A stretch of 51,960 nt of DNA from JBDUCV01 sp040003255 (GTDB taxonomy: Bacteria > Actinomycetota > Actinomycetes > Mycobacteriales > Jatrophihabitantaceae): assembly GCA_040003255.1 (NCBI GenBank), contig JBDUCV010000006.1, positions 1 through 51,960 on the forward strand, written 5' to 3'. How positions within the stretch are numbered: the stretch's first letter is position 1; each line of letters begins with the position of its first letter. Below are positions 7,432 through 14,819 of the stretch, in pieces. The notes under the pieces are model-generated. The model was not told the DNA's origin. It was given only the letters and a program-made list of their open reading frames with translations, and did no database searches. The position numbers were made by a program, and so were the translations under genes.

Positions 7432-7929
7432 CTAGCGGGTCGCCTTCCAGGTGCCGTTGTCGTTGCCGCACTGTGCGCCGGACTTGTACGACCCGCTCAT
7501 CGAGTTGCCGGAGATGCTGCCGTCGAAGGTGATCGACGAGCCTTCGACCGTGCCGAAACCGATCCTCTCGCCCGATAGCGTCCCGCTGATGGTTTCCTTG
7601 CTGAGGCAGGAACTGCTGAGGGTGATCGTGCCGGCGATGGTGTTCCCGTTTTGGCTGAACACGACGGTGAAAGTGCCACTTGTCGACGGATACTTGCTGC
7701 TGACGAATGTGCCGTTCCAAGTGCCGGCAATCTGCCCGCCGGAGGCGTTCGCCGTCGCCGGCGCGCTCGACGCGGCGGAACTCGTGATCACTGCGGAGGC
7801 GCTCGCTGAGCTGCCGGCAGCCGACGAGGTGGCCGCTGCGGTCGACACCTTCGTGCCTCCGGATGAGCTGCATCCCGCAGTGAGCAGCACGCATGCCGTG
7901 AACACGGTGACGGCGCATCTGTGGTACAT
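7432..7929 (-). CDS. Small secreted lipoprotein, unknown function
   Basis: The 165-aa protein begins MYHRCAVTVFTACVLLTAGC, a lipoprotein signal with lipobox LTAGC. A low-complexity Ser/Ala/Thr linker of about 40 residues follows. The C-terminal domain of about 100 residues is rich in Gly, Ser and Thr with repeated GTW/GTI/GTF strands (GGQIAGTWNGTF, GNTIAGTITL, GTLSGERIGFG), suggesting a small all-beta barrel. No catalytic motif is visible. ATG 7929 is preferred over the 7983 start because it begins the signal peptide. It is downstream of the FUSC gene on the same strand with a 111-bp gap. Confidence 0.75.
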   Translation of the reverse strand: MYHRCAVTVFTACVLLTAGCSSSGGTKVSTAAATSSAAGSSASASAVITSSAASSAPATANASGGQIAGTWNGTFVSSKYPSTSGTFTVVFSQNGNTIAGTITLSSSCLSKETISGTLSGERIGFGTVEGSSITFDGSISGNSMSGSYKSGAQCGNDNGTWKATR

Positions 7930-8040
7930 AGCGTTGCGTCTCCGTCGGTTTGGGGTGCTGAGAACCAGCAGGGATGCCGCCATGGAAGCACTAAAGAACG
8001 CGGTCCGCGCGATGAGTCGTACGCGGGAACGGTTCTGTCA

Positions 8041-9294
8041 TTAGCGACGGCTGCGCCACGGCGGTCGGTCCGGCACGACGGCGCGGGTCGCGGCTTTGAG
8101 CCGTTCCACCGCCACGGTCGCCGCTGTGGACTGTTGGGATTCGCGCAACCGGCGCTCGCGTTGGCGGCGCCGCTCGTCGAGGTCCAGCTCGTCGAGCACC
8201 CGCTCCACCGCGGCGAGCAAGGCACCGTGCAACTCCCACAGGTCGGGGCGATCGCGGGGATCGACGAGCAGCAGCTCGGTCAGCCGAACCCGTGCCTCTC
8301 GGGTTGCGTCGAGGGCCTGGGCAAGTTCCGCCTCGCGCGACCCGCCCGCGGAATCCGCCTCTGCCCGGACGAGCTCCCCGAAACGCCGCAGGGCGTTGGC
8401 AAGGTCTCTCAGCAGCACGGCGAATACCTCGCGAACCTCAGGGTCGTATAACTGCTCGTCGTCGGACTGTTCGCGCATCCGGTCGGCTATCGAGCGATAC
8501 AGCGAGCGCAGGGCGACCGCGGAATGTTCCAATGCGTCCAGCCCGGTGCGCAGATCCGGCCCAGTGTCGGCGGTGCCGACCGCGCGCGGGTTCAGCCGGC
8601 GACTCTTCGCCGCCTCGGTCAACACCCGGTCGATTCGCGGGACCTCGCCGGCAATGGCCCGACCCTCCACCAGCCAGCCGTGGGCCTGTTCGGCGCTCGC
8701 ACCGTCCACGAGTTCCTCGCCAACTCGCTCGAGCAGTCCGGCCAGGTCGTCGGCATATGCCTGCACGGCCGCGCCCGCCGAGCGGGTCTGCACCGCGGGC
8801 GGAAAGAGCAGGTTGACCAGCAGACCGACGCCGGCACCGACGATCGTCTCGCTGATGCGGCCAGACGCCGCGGTTTCGCTTGCGCCGACGGCCAACACGA
8901 GCATCGCACTGATCGGCACCTCGAGCAGGTGGTCGCCCAGCCGCAGAGCCTGGCCGAGGATGAGTGAGGCCGCGATAAGGGCACCGAGACTCCAGGCGCT
9001 AAACCCGACGACGATCGAGAAGCCGATCGCGATGGCTACACCGACGATCACACTGATGATCCGCCGAAGCGTGTCGGTCAGGGTGCCGACGAGCGTCACT
9101 TGGACAATGAGCAATGCGGTGAGTGCTGCCAGCACCGGGCGCGGGCCGCTGAGGAGCAGATCGGCGGCGACGTAGGCCGCGACCGCCGCACCGGTCAGTC
9201 GCAATACGCGGGTAGCGCCGGCGCCACCGCGTTCGCGTAGCCGACGCAGCCCTGCCTGGCGAAGCCGCGCCACCCGGTGCAAGAGCGTCCGCAT
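8041..9294 (-). CDS. FUSC/aromatic acid exporter-like membrane protein
   Basis: The 417-aa protein has about six N-terminal membrane helices (residues ~30-175), including PVLAALTALLIVQVTLVG, IISVIVGVAIAIGFSIVVGF and GAGVGLLVNLLFPP. A cytoplasmic half rich in Arg, Glu and Leu follows, with coiled-coil character near the C-terminus. This arrangement is typical of FUSC/ArAE relatives, which are linked to export of aromatic acids and other anions; the substrate here is unknown. Actinobacteria often carry this single-module form. It is divergent from the DUF1206 operon (142-bp gap). Confidence 0.8.
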   Translation of the reverse strand: MRTLLHRVARLRQAGLRRLRERGGAGATRVLRLTGAAVAAYVAADLLLSGPRPVLAALTALLIVQVTLVGTLTDTLRRIISVIVGVAIAIGFSIVVGFSAWSLGALIAASLILGQALRLGDHLLEVPISAMLVLAVGASETAASGRISETIVGAGVGLLVNLLFPPAVQTRSAGAAVQAYADDLAGLLERVGEELVDGASAEQAHGWLVEGRAIAGEVPRIDRVLTEAAKSRRLNPRAVGTADTGPDLRTGLDALEHSAVALRSLYRSIADRMREQSDDEQLYDPEVREVFAVLLRDLANALRRFGELVRAEADSAGGSREAELAQALDATREARVRLTELLLVDPRDRPDLWELHGALLAAVERVLDELDLDERRRQRERRLRESQQSTAATVAVERLKAATRAVVPDRPPWRSRR

Positions 9295-9436
9295 GACGCC
9301 CTATCATCTCGCGGTGCCGGTCGCGGTAACCAGGGCCGGTTTGCCCACCTGCGGTTGTGGGCAGGAAGCAACGCGACGACGGGGCGGTCGAATTGTGCCG
9401 ACCTTCCTGCCGCGCCGACTGAAACGAGGGGCACAC

Positions 9437-10246
9437 GTGACTGACGTCCGAACTACCGTTCAGCACGCAGCGCGCAGCGACACGATGTCGCTGCTCGCCC
9501 GAGTCGGGCTGGCGGCACGAGCCACCATCTACGTGCTGATCGGCGTGCTTGCGCTGGCGATTGCGTTTGGCACACCCGGTAAGGAGGCCGACCAGCGCGG
9601 CGCCATGCAGGAGGTGGCACGTCACGGCGGGGGCACCCTGCTGTTGTGGGTGCTCGTGGTGGGGTTGGCTGGTTACGCCTTGTGGCGGTTCAGCGAGGCG
9701 GCATTTGGCGTCGCCGGCGAGGGACGTAAGGCCGGGCCGCGGGTGCAGTCATTCGTGCGCGGCTGCCTGTATGCCTTCTTCGCGCTCAACGCCGTGCGGT
9801 TGATCACCGAGTCTGGCGGTCCCAGCCAGGCCGGCCAGCAGGAAGTCTGGACGGCTCGGGTGATGAGTTACTCGGCTGGCCGCTGGGTGGTGGGCATCAT
9901 CGGCGCCATCGTCGTGGTGGTTGGTCTGGCCTTGATGGTTGAGGGGCTCCGGCAGAAGTTCAAGAAACACCTGGAGCTCGGCCGGATGGGGCCGACGGCC
10001 CGGCGGGTGGTGGTCCCGCTGGGAGTGATCGGCACAACTGCAAGGGGCGCGGTTTTCGCGCTGGCCGGCGTGCTGCTCATCCGGGCCGCGCAGACCTACG
10101 ACGCGCGCAAGGCACGTGGTATCGACGGCGCGCTGCGTTCCCTCGCCGACACCTCGGCAGGTCCGTGGCTGCTCGTCGCCGCGGCGCTCGGGCTGCTCGC
10201 GTTCGGGGCGTACGGCTATGCCGAGGCGATCTGGCGGCGAACCTGA
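9437..10246 (+). CDS. DUF1206 integral membrane protein
   Basis: The 269-aa product contains three tandem copies of a two-helix unit, each opening with a motif like ARVGLAARATIYVLIGVLAL (residues ~20-60), VQSFVRGCLYAFFALNAVRL (~100) and VIGTTARGAVFALAGVLLIR (~200). This is the diagnostic pattern of DUF1206, found mainly in actinobacteria and cyanobacteria, with no known biochemical role. GTG 9437 (VTDVRTTVQH) is chosen because GAGGGG lies about 8 nt upstream and the earlier codons are not family-like. The stop overlaps the next start as TGATG, so it begins a translationally coupled operon. Confidence 0.85.
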   Translation: MTDVRTTVQHAARSDTMSLLARVGLAARATIYVLIGVLALAIAFGTPGKEADQRGAMQEVARHGGGTLLLWVLVVGLAGYALWRFSEAAFGVAGEGRKAGPRVQSFVRGCLYAFFALNAVRLITESGGPSQAGQQEVWTARVMSYSAGRWVVGIIGAIVVVVGLALMVEGLRQKFKKHLELGRMGPTARRVVVPLGVIGTTARGAVFALAGVLLIRAAQTYDARKARGIDGALRSLADTSAGPWLLVAAALGLLAFGAYGYAEAIWRRT

Positions 10247-10929
10247 TGACGACGGTTACGGCCGGCCGAGAGGTAGAGCGACCGTTATCCGTTCGCGGCT
10301 CTCTCGTCAGGCTGGTCATCGGAGCCGTCGTGCTGTGGGCGGTGGTGGCCGGGGTGGGCTGGTTGCTCGTCTCGTCCGGCGATGGCGCGGCGGTCCTGCG
10401 ATGGGACCAGTCCGTCGAGCGGTGGTTCGCCGCTCGCCGTACCGACAGCTGGAACGGGCTCACCGACTACGTGACCGCCGCCGGCGGCACCGAGGTAATC
10501 GTCGGACTCGGGATCCTCGTCGCCCTCGCGCTTCGGCTGACGTTGCACCGATGGCGCGAAGTACTGTTCGTGCTGGCGGCTCTCGCCGGTGAGGTCAGCA
10601 TCTTTCTCTGCGCCACCCTGGTCATCCACCGGCACCGGCCCGACGTCCCTCACCTCGACACCTCACCGCCGACTTCGAGCTTCCCGTCCGGGCATACGGC
10701 TGCGGCCGTGACGCTGTACGTCGGGCTGGCCATCCTCGCCTGGCGGTTGTCGCAACACGCGTGGGTGCGCATGCTTGCGGTCGTGGTAGCGGTCACTATC
10801 CCGGTGGCCGTGGCACTGTCGCGCATGTACCGCGGCATGCACTTCCCGACTGACGTGCTGACCGGGGCAATGATCGGGTTGGTCTGGCTGACCATCAGCG
10901 CGGCGGTCGTGCTGCGGGGTGCGCCCTGA
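10246..10929 (+). CDS. PAP2 superfamily phosphatase (first copy)
   Basis: This is a 227-aa polytopic membrane phosphatase that probably dephosphorylates phosphatidic acid or undecaprenyl diphosphate on the outer face. The PAP2 signature is complete: basic motif HRHRPDVPHLD, FPSGHTAAAV, and SRMYRGMHFPTDV with the catalytic His and Asp. Membrane helices surround each motif, and the N-terminal segment LVIGAVVLWAVVAGVGWLLV is one of them. ATG 10246 overlaps the DUF1206 stop (TGATG). The 3' end overlaps the next gene if that uses CTG 10926. Confidence 0.9.
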   Translation: MTTVTAGREVERPLSVRGSLVRLVIGAVVLWAVVAGVGWLLVSSGDGAAVLRWDQSVERWFAARRTDSWNGLTDYVTAAGGTEVIVGLGILVALALRLTLHRWREVLFVLAALAGEVSIFLCATLVIHRHRPDVPHLDTSPPTSSFPSGHTAAAVTLYVGLAILAWRLSQHAWVRMLAVVVAVTIPVAVALSRMYRGMHFPTDVLTGAMIGLVWLTISAAVVLRGAP

Positions 10930-11801
10930 CCCGCCCCGCCGTCGTCTACAACCCAGTCTCGGTGGACGACGTCGACCAGCTTCGCGAGCTGGTGGCCAAG
11001 CGCTGCGCCGGAGTCGAACCGAGCTGGTACGAGACGACCAAGGACGATCCGGGCGGCGGCCAGGCACGGCAAGCGGTCGCCGACGGCGCCGACCTGGTGC
11101 TGGTATGCGGTGGGGACGGGACAGTGTCGGCCTGCGCCGGGGCATTGGCCAACAGCGGTGTCCCGCTCGCCGTACTTCCGGCGGGAACTGGAAACCTGCT
11201 GGCCCGCAACCTCGACCTGCCACTCGAGCTCGATGCCGCACTCGATGTGGCGTTCGGAACGGGCCGGCGCACGATCGATGTTCTCGAATCGGCCGACCGA
11301 CGCTTCGCAGTGATGGCCGGGCTGGGCTTCGACGCCGCGATGATCCGCGACACCGACGACCAACTCAAGTCCCGCATCGGCTGGCCGGCCTACATCCTCG
11401 GGGTCGCGCGCTCAATTCGCCGCACGCCCCGCACCCGGTACACGGTGACGGTCGACGACGGCGCGCCGATCTCGCGGCGGGCAGTCGGCGTACTCGTCGG
11501 CAACGTCGGGTCGCTGCAAGCTGGCGTCGCGGTGCTGCCGGACGCGTCACCCGATGACGGGCTGCTGGACGTCCTGGTCCTCGCGCCGCGGTCGGGCTGG
11601 GGCTGGCCGGCGCTCATGTTGCGCATTGTGGCGCGCCGCCCAGGGGGCGCCAACGAAGAGACGATGCGCGGCAAGCGGGTCACCATCGCGGTCAGCCGGG
11701 CGGCGCCCATCGAGTACGACGGGGAATATGTGGGCGTCGTGCACGAGCTCGCGGCCGAGGTGATTGCCGGCGCGCTCACCCTGTGCTGTCCCAACAGCTG
11801 A
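10926..11801 (+). CDS. Diacylglycerol kinase-like lipid kinase
   Basis: The protein is a DAGK-catalytic/YegS-like ATP-dependent lipid kinase, cytosolic and membrane-associating. The glycine-rich nucleotide site LVCGGDGTVSACAG is followed by LAVLPAGTGNLLARNLDLP, then by the C-terminal beta-sandwich with GLGFDA and PIEYDGEYVG. The family N-terminus is a strand of the AVVYNP type, and here that motif (residues 4-9) is encoded upstream of the first conventional start (GTG 10962). CTG 10926 would give TRPAVVYNPVSVDD and overlaps the PAP2 stop as CTGA, with GGGG 6 nt upstream. That start is inferred; GTG 10962 would remove the conserved strand. Length is 291 aa from CTG. Confidence 0.85.
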   Translation: MTRPAVVYNPVSVDDVDQLRELVAKRCAGVEPSWYETTKDDPGGGQARQAVADGADLVLVCGGDGTVSACAGALANSGVPLAVLPAGTGNLLARNLDLPLELDAALDVAFGTGRRTIDVLESADRRFAVMAGLGFDAAMIRDTDDQLKSRIGWPAYILGVARSIRRTPRTRYTVTVDDGAPISRRAVGVLVGNVGSLQAGVAVLPDASPDDGLLDVLVLAPRSGWGWPALMLRIVARRPGGANEETMRGKRVTIAVSRAAPIEYDGEYVGVVHELAAEVIAGALTLCCPNS

Positions 11802-12520
11802 TGGACTCCCAGCAGCTGACTTTCGGCCGGCGTTCGGCTTTGGCGTTGGCCGCTCTGGTCGTCGTCGCGGTGCCATTCGCCATCGTGCTGATCCTGGTTG
11901 CCTCATCGTGGGGACCGCTGCGCCGGCTCGACAACGCGATCGGCAGCTCGACGCATCGTTTCGCAGTCGAGCACGCGGGCTTCACCGGCGCGATGCGCGT
12001 CATCACTTTCGCCGGATCGACCGCGGCCTGGACGGTGGTGCTCACCGGCGTCGTCTGCTGGCTGCTGTACCGACGGCTGCACCGCTTGGCGCTGTTCGTC
12101 GTGGTCACCGCGGTCGGCAGCGCGTTGCTGAACAACGCGATCAAGCTGGCCGTGCATCGGGTCCGCCCGCATTTCGACGATCCGTTGGCAACGGCCATCG
12201 GCAAGTCATTCCCCAGCGGGCACACCCAGGCGACATTGGTCGGTTACACCATCCTGCTGCTCGTGTTCCTGCCGGTGTTCCCGCGCCGGACACGTCCCTT
12301 CGCCATCGCCGTCGCCGCAGTGATCGTGATGCTCGTCGGATTCTCCCGGATCGCGCTCGGCGTGCACTATTTCTCCGACGTCGTGGGGGCGCTGCTGATC
12401 GGCACGGCTTGGGTGCTGGCGATGACCGGGGCCTTCTCGGCCGGACGTCGCGAGGTGGGCCGTCCGCCGGTCGAGGTCACCGATGGACTGGAGCCGGAGA
12501 GTCGCGAGAGACTGACCTGA
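11801..12520 (+). CDS. PAP2 superfamily phosphatase (second copy)
   Basis: This is a 239-aa membrane phosphatase with a full and more canonical PAP2 signature than the first copy: KLAVHRVRP, FPSGHTQATLVGY and SRIALGVHYFSDVV. There are about six membrane helices. ATG 11801 overlaps the kinase stop as TGATG; GTG 11783 is an in-frame alternative. The two PAP2 proteins in this operon are only distantly alike outside the motifs, so they may have different substrates, such as phosphatidate and a polyprenyl pyrophosphate. A tail of about 30 polar residues follows the last helix. Confidence 0.9.
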   Translation: MDSQQLTFGRRSALALAALVVVAVPFAIVLILVASSWGPLRRLDNAIGSSTHRFAVEHAGFTGAMRVITFAGSTAAWTVVLTGVVCWLLYRRLHRLALFVVVTAVGSALLNNAIKLAVHRVRPHFDDPLATAIGKSFPSGHTQATLVGYTILLLVFLPVFPRRTRPFAIAVAAVIVMLVGFSRIALGVHYFSDVVGALLIGTAWVLAMTGAFSAGRREVGRPPVEVTDGLEPESRERLT

Positions 12521-13209
12521 TGAGCGCGCGGGCGAAGCGTCCTCAGCTGCGCGCCACGTCGAACAGCCGGGTCGCTGAATTCCGGCCCAGTACCAACGGG
12601 TTCCGGTTCACCAACACCTTTGCGGCCGATCCGGTGGTCACCGTCCGGCTGCCATTCACCCACTGGCGCATCGGCCAGGCGGCCAACGGCCTGTGCGGCG
12701 GAATGGTGTTCGCCGCCCGCGACTACTTCGAAGCGAGCCGGCCGGTGCCCGACACGGCAACGCCGCCCGCACATGGCACGCCGCTGTTCCGCTATCTGGT
12801 GCGCCGCCTTATCGCGGCCTTCAACCTGCCGGACGCGGTACTGCGCTACCTGTACTGGATGTTGCTGCCAGACGAGGCGGTTCGCCGCCGCACGTTGGAG
12901 CGGCAGTGGCCCGGCGTTCGGGCATGCATCGACGCCGGCCACCCGTGCCCGCTCGGTTTGGTGACCATCCGCAGCTGGCATCCATTGGATTTGCGACACA
13001 ACCACGTCGTGCTCGCCTACGGATATCGGATCGCGTCCGGCGTGCTGTCTGTCGACGTCTACGACCCGAACACGGCGCAATCCGCGGCCGAAGACGCCCA
13101 CCTCGAGATGCCGCTCACCGCCAGCCCGATTACCCACACCATCGACCTCGCCAACCCGATCCGCGGCTTTTTCCAACTGCGGTACCGCCGCCGCGAACCG
13201 CCGTACTGA
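12520..13209 (+). CDS. Putative C39-like papain-fold protein
   Basis: The 229-aa product has no signal peptide or clear membrane segment. A candidate catalytic set is visible: Cys in NGLCGGMVFAARDYF (residues ~53-67), His in RHNHVVLAYGY (~165) and the Asp/Asn pair in VDVYDPNT (~182). This spacing and the CGG...H...DPN order resemble C39-like papain-fold proteins. Similar uncharacterised actinobacterial proteins exist, but activity is not established. ATG 12520 overlaps the PAP2 stop as TGATG, completing a five-gene chain, so its substrate may lie in the same lipid or envelope process. Confidence 0.6.
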   Translation: MSARAKRPQLRATSNSRVAEFRPSTNGFRFTNTFAADPVVTVRLPFTHWRIGQAANGLCGGMVFAARDYFEASRPVPDTATPPAHGTPLFRYLVRRLIAAFNLPDAVLRYLYWMLLPDEAVRRRTLERQWPGVRACIDAGHPCPLGLVTIRSWHPLDLRHNHVVLAYGYRIASGVLSVDVYDPNTAQSAAEDAHLEMPLTASPITHTIDLANPIRGFFQLRYRRREPPY

Positions 13210-13237
13210 CCGTGTGCTCGGCGCGCGGAAGTCACGA

Positions 13238-13258
13238 TCCCGGTCAGCCCGCCCGGGA
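13238..13258. terminator. Short GC hairpin between convergent genes
   Basis: TCCCGG (13238-13243) pairs with CCGGGA (13253-13258) across a 9-nt loop. It lies between the C39-like gene and the MarR gene and overlaps the MarR stop. There is no U-tract, as is common in actinobacteria. Confidence 0.35.
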
Positions 13259-13738
13259 GCTGGCTGTCCGCGGCCCGTCGGACTCGGCCTCGAGCCCCGC
13301 GATGACTGTGCCGGCGATCTGCTCGAGCTGGCCGAGCTGCTCCGCCGAGAGCCGGCCAATCAGGTGCTGCTGAACCGCCGCCACGTGGCCCGGCGCGGCT
13401 TCCGCCAAGGCGGCATACCCCGCGTCGGTCAGCTGGGCGACCTGGCCCCGTTTGTCGGTCGCGCACTCGACCCGGTCGACCCAGCGACGTTCCTCGAGTC
13501 TGGCCACCGCATGCGAAAGCCGGCTACGTGAGAAGCGGGTTTTCTCGGCGAGCTCACTCATCCGTATCCGGCGGCCGGGCGCTTCGGACAGTCGGGCCAA
13601 GATCTCGTAATACGCATGGGGAATCCCGGCGTCGCGTTGCAGCTGGCGATCCAGTTCGTCGAAAAGCAAGGTGGTGGCTTCCAGGTACGCGCGCCATGCG
13701 CGCTGCTCGGGTTTGCTCAACCAGCGCGTTCCCGCCAC
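13244..13738 (-). CDS. MarR family transcriptional regulator
   Basis: This 164-aa winged-helix repressor has N-terminal dimer helices (residues 10-45), the HTH MSELAEKTRFSRSRLSHAVARLEE (~58-82), the wing VECATDKRGQVAQLTDAG and a long C-terminal helix. It is divergent from the VOC-family gene with an 87-bp shared promoter region containing a TTGAnnnnTCAA dyad. The inferred role is control of that gene and itself in response to a small, perhaps phenolic, ligand. ATG 13738 gives the full family length. Confidence 0.9.
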   Translation of the reverse strand: MAGTRWLSKPEQRAWRAYLEATTLLFDELDRQLQRDAGIPHAYYEILARLSEAPGRRIRMSELAEKTRFSRSRLSHAVARLEERRWVDRVECATDKRGQVAQLTDAGYAALAEAAPGHVAAVQQHLIGRLSAEQLGQLEQIAGTVIAGLEAESDGPRTASSRAG

Positions 13739-13778
13739 GCACCGAGAATAGGCGGGGGGCCAATGATCTGCGCTATGG

Positions 13779-13790
13779 TTGAGCGTTCAA
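13779..13790. promoter_or_regulatory. Dyad in the MarR/VOC divergent promoter
   Basis: TTGA-GCGT-TCAA is a 4-4-4 dyad in the intergenic gap. TTGAGC also makes a plausible -35 for the VOC gene, with TAGGCT (13803-13808) 18 bp further on. The position suits a MarR operator, but the dyad is short. Confidence 0.35.
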
Positions 13791-13825
13791 TTGTCTTTGG
13801 AGTAGGCTGCCCTCAGGAGGAGCCC

Positions 13826-14350
13826 ATGAGCATCCACCGACTCAACCACGCCGTCCTCTACGTCCGGGACGTCGAGCGAAGTGCCGCGTTCTACCGTGAT
13901 GTGCTGGACTTCGCCCCGCTCAGCGCATATCCAGGACCGCGCGGGGCGGCGTTTCTTCGCGCGGCCGGGTCGACGAACGATCACGATCTGGGCCTGTTCC
14001 AGATCGGTGCTGAGGCGGCCGACTCTCCGGCAGGGCGGTCCTCCGTTGGTCTGTACCACCTCGCCTGGGAGGTCGACACGCTGTCGGACCTGGAGCGGTT
14101 GTCCGCGCGGCTGGCCGACGCCGGCGCACTGGTCGGCGCCTCCGATCACGGCACCACCAAATCGCTCTACGGTCGCGACCCGGACGGGCTGGAATTCGAG
14201 ATCGTCTGGATCATCCCTGCCGACCTGCTCGACGATGCGGCGCGCAACGCCGCGCGCGTGCGGCCGCTCGACCTCGAACGGGAGAAGCGGCGCTACGGCG
14301 CGGAGACGCTGGGCGGAATCGGCGTGAGCCGGGCTGCCTCAGCCCTGTAA
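13826..14350 (+). CDS. VOC family protein (glyoxalase/extradiol dioxygenase-like)
   Basis: The 174-aa vicinal-oxygen-chelate protein opens HRLNHAVLYVRDVERSAAFY, with the first metal His in the LNHAVLYV strand. The second half has GLYHLAWEVDTLSDL and the C-terminal metal Glu in YGRDPDGLEFEIVW. This 2 His/1 Glu pattern supports a divalent-metal VOC enzyme, most like single-module catechol 2,3-dioxygenase relatives. The substrate is unknown. An excellent AGGAGGAG ribosome binding site precedes ATG 13826. The divergent MarR gene is its likely regulator. Confidence 0.87.
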   Translation: MSIHRLNHAVLYVRDVERSAAFYRDVLDFAPLSAYPGPRGAAFLRAAGSTNDHDLGLFQIGAEAADSPAGRSSVGLYHLAWEVDTLSDLERLSARLADAGALVGASDHGTTKSLYGRDPDGLEFEIVWIIPADLLDDAARNAARVRPLDLEREKRRYGAETLGGIGVSRAASAL

Positions 14351-14376
14351 CGGCGCACGCTGTCGGCCGACAATTC

Positions 14377-14402
14377 GTTTGAGTTGCGGTCGGCGCGGGT
14401 AT
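14377..14402 (+). promoter_or_regulatory. SigB-type stress promoter of the GlsB-like gene
   Basis: GTTTGA (14377-14382) and GGGTAT (14397-14402), with 16 nt between GTTT and GGGTAT, match the GTTT-N(14-16)-GGGTAT consensus of SigB/SigF/SigH-type general stress sigma factors. A small hairpin (GGAACG/CGTTCC, 14415-14429) lies in the leader before the GGAGGT ribosome binding site. Confidence 0.6.
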
Positions 14403-14449
14403 TGATTGCCGCGAGGAACGTCCCGTTCCCGCCACACGGAGGTTCAGAC

Positions 14450-14725
14450 ATGTTCGGGTTCATTATCGCGCTCATCATCATCGGGCTCATCGCAGGCGCA
14501 GTTGCTCGGCTGCTCGTGCCCGGCCGCGACCCGATGGGCGTCCCTGGCACCATCCTGCTCGGAATCGTCGGTTCGTTCATCGGTGGCTTCCTGGGTTACG
14601 TGATCTTCCACAAGGATGCCAACGAAGGCGCTCTGCAGCCCGCCGGCATCATCGGTTCGATCATCGGCGCGGTGATCGCGCTGCTCGTCTACCGCGCGAT
14701 GAAGGGTCGGCGCGCGCACGTCTGA
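14450..14725 (+). CDS. GlsB/YeaQ/YmgE-type stress membrane protein
   Basis: The 91-aa protein has three hydrophobic helices and the glycine-rich pattern of this family: IALIIIGLIAGAVARLLVPG, the GTILLGIVGSFIGGFLGY helix and IIGSIIGAVIALLVYRAMKG. The family was historically labelled transglycosylase-associated; its members are small inner-membrane proteins induced by acid or general stress, and their mechanism is unknown. ATG 14450 has a CGGAGGT ribosome binding site. The SigB-type promoter upstream and hairpin terminator downstream make it a single-gene stress unit. Confidence 0.9.
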   Translation: MFGFIIALIIIGLIAGAVARLLVPGRDPMGVPGTILLGIVGSFIGGFLGYVIFHKDANEGALQPAGIIGSIIGAVIALLVYRAMKGRRAHV

Positions 14726-14742
14726 ACCAGTCTCGCGAGCTG

Positions 14743-14772
14743 CCGCCCCCGCCACCCTCCCGGCGGGGGCGG
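14743..14772 (+). terminator. Rho-independent-type terminator after the GlsB-like gene
   Basis: CCGCCCCCGCC (14743-14753) pairs perfectly with GGCGGGGGCGG (14762-14772) around an 8-nt loop. It starts 18 bp after the stop codon. No long U-tract follows. Confidence 0.75.
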
Positions 14773-14807
14773 TTCGCTGTGCGCGGGTTCGCTTCGGCGG
14801 CGCGGCT

Positions 14808-14813
14808 TAGAAT
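14808..14813 (+). promoter_or_regulatory. -10 box of serA (probably leaderless)
   Basis: TAGAAT is a strong TANNNT match ending 6 nt before the GTG start at 14820, with no ribosome binding site between. This supports both the start choice and leaderless translation. Confidence 0.5.
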
Positions 14814-14819
14814 TGCCGA

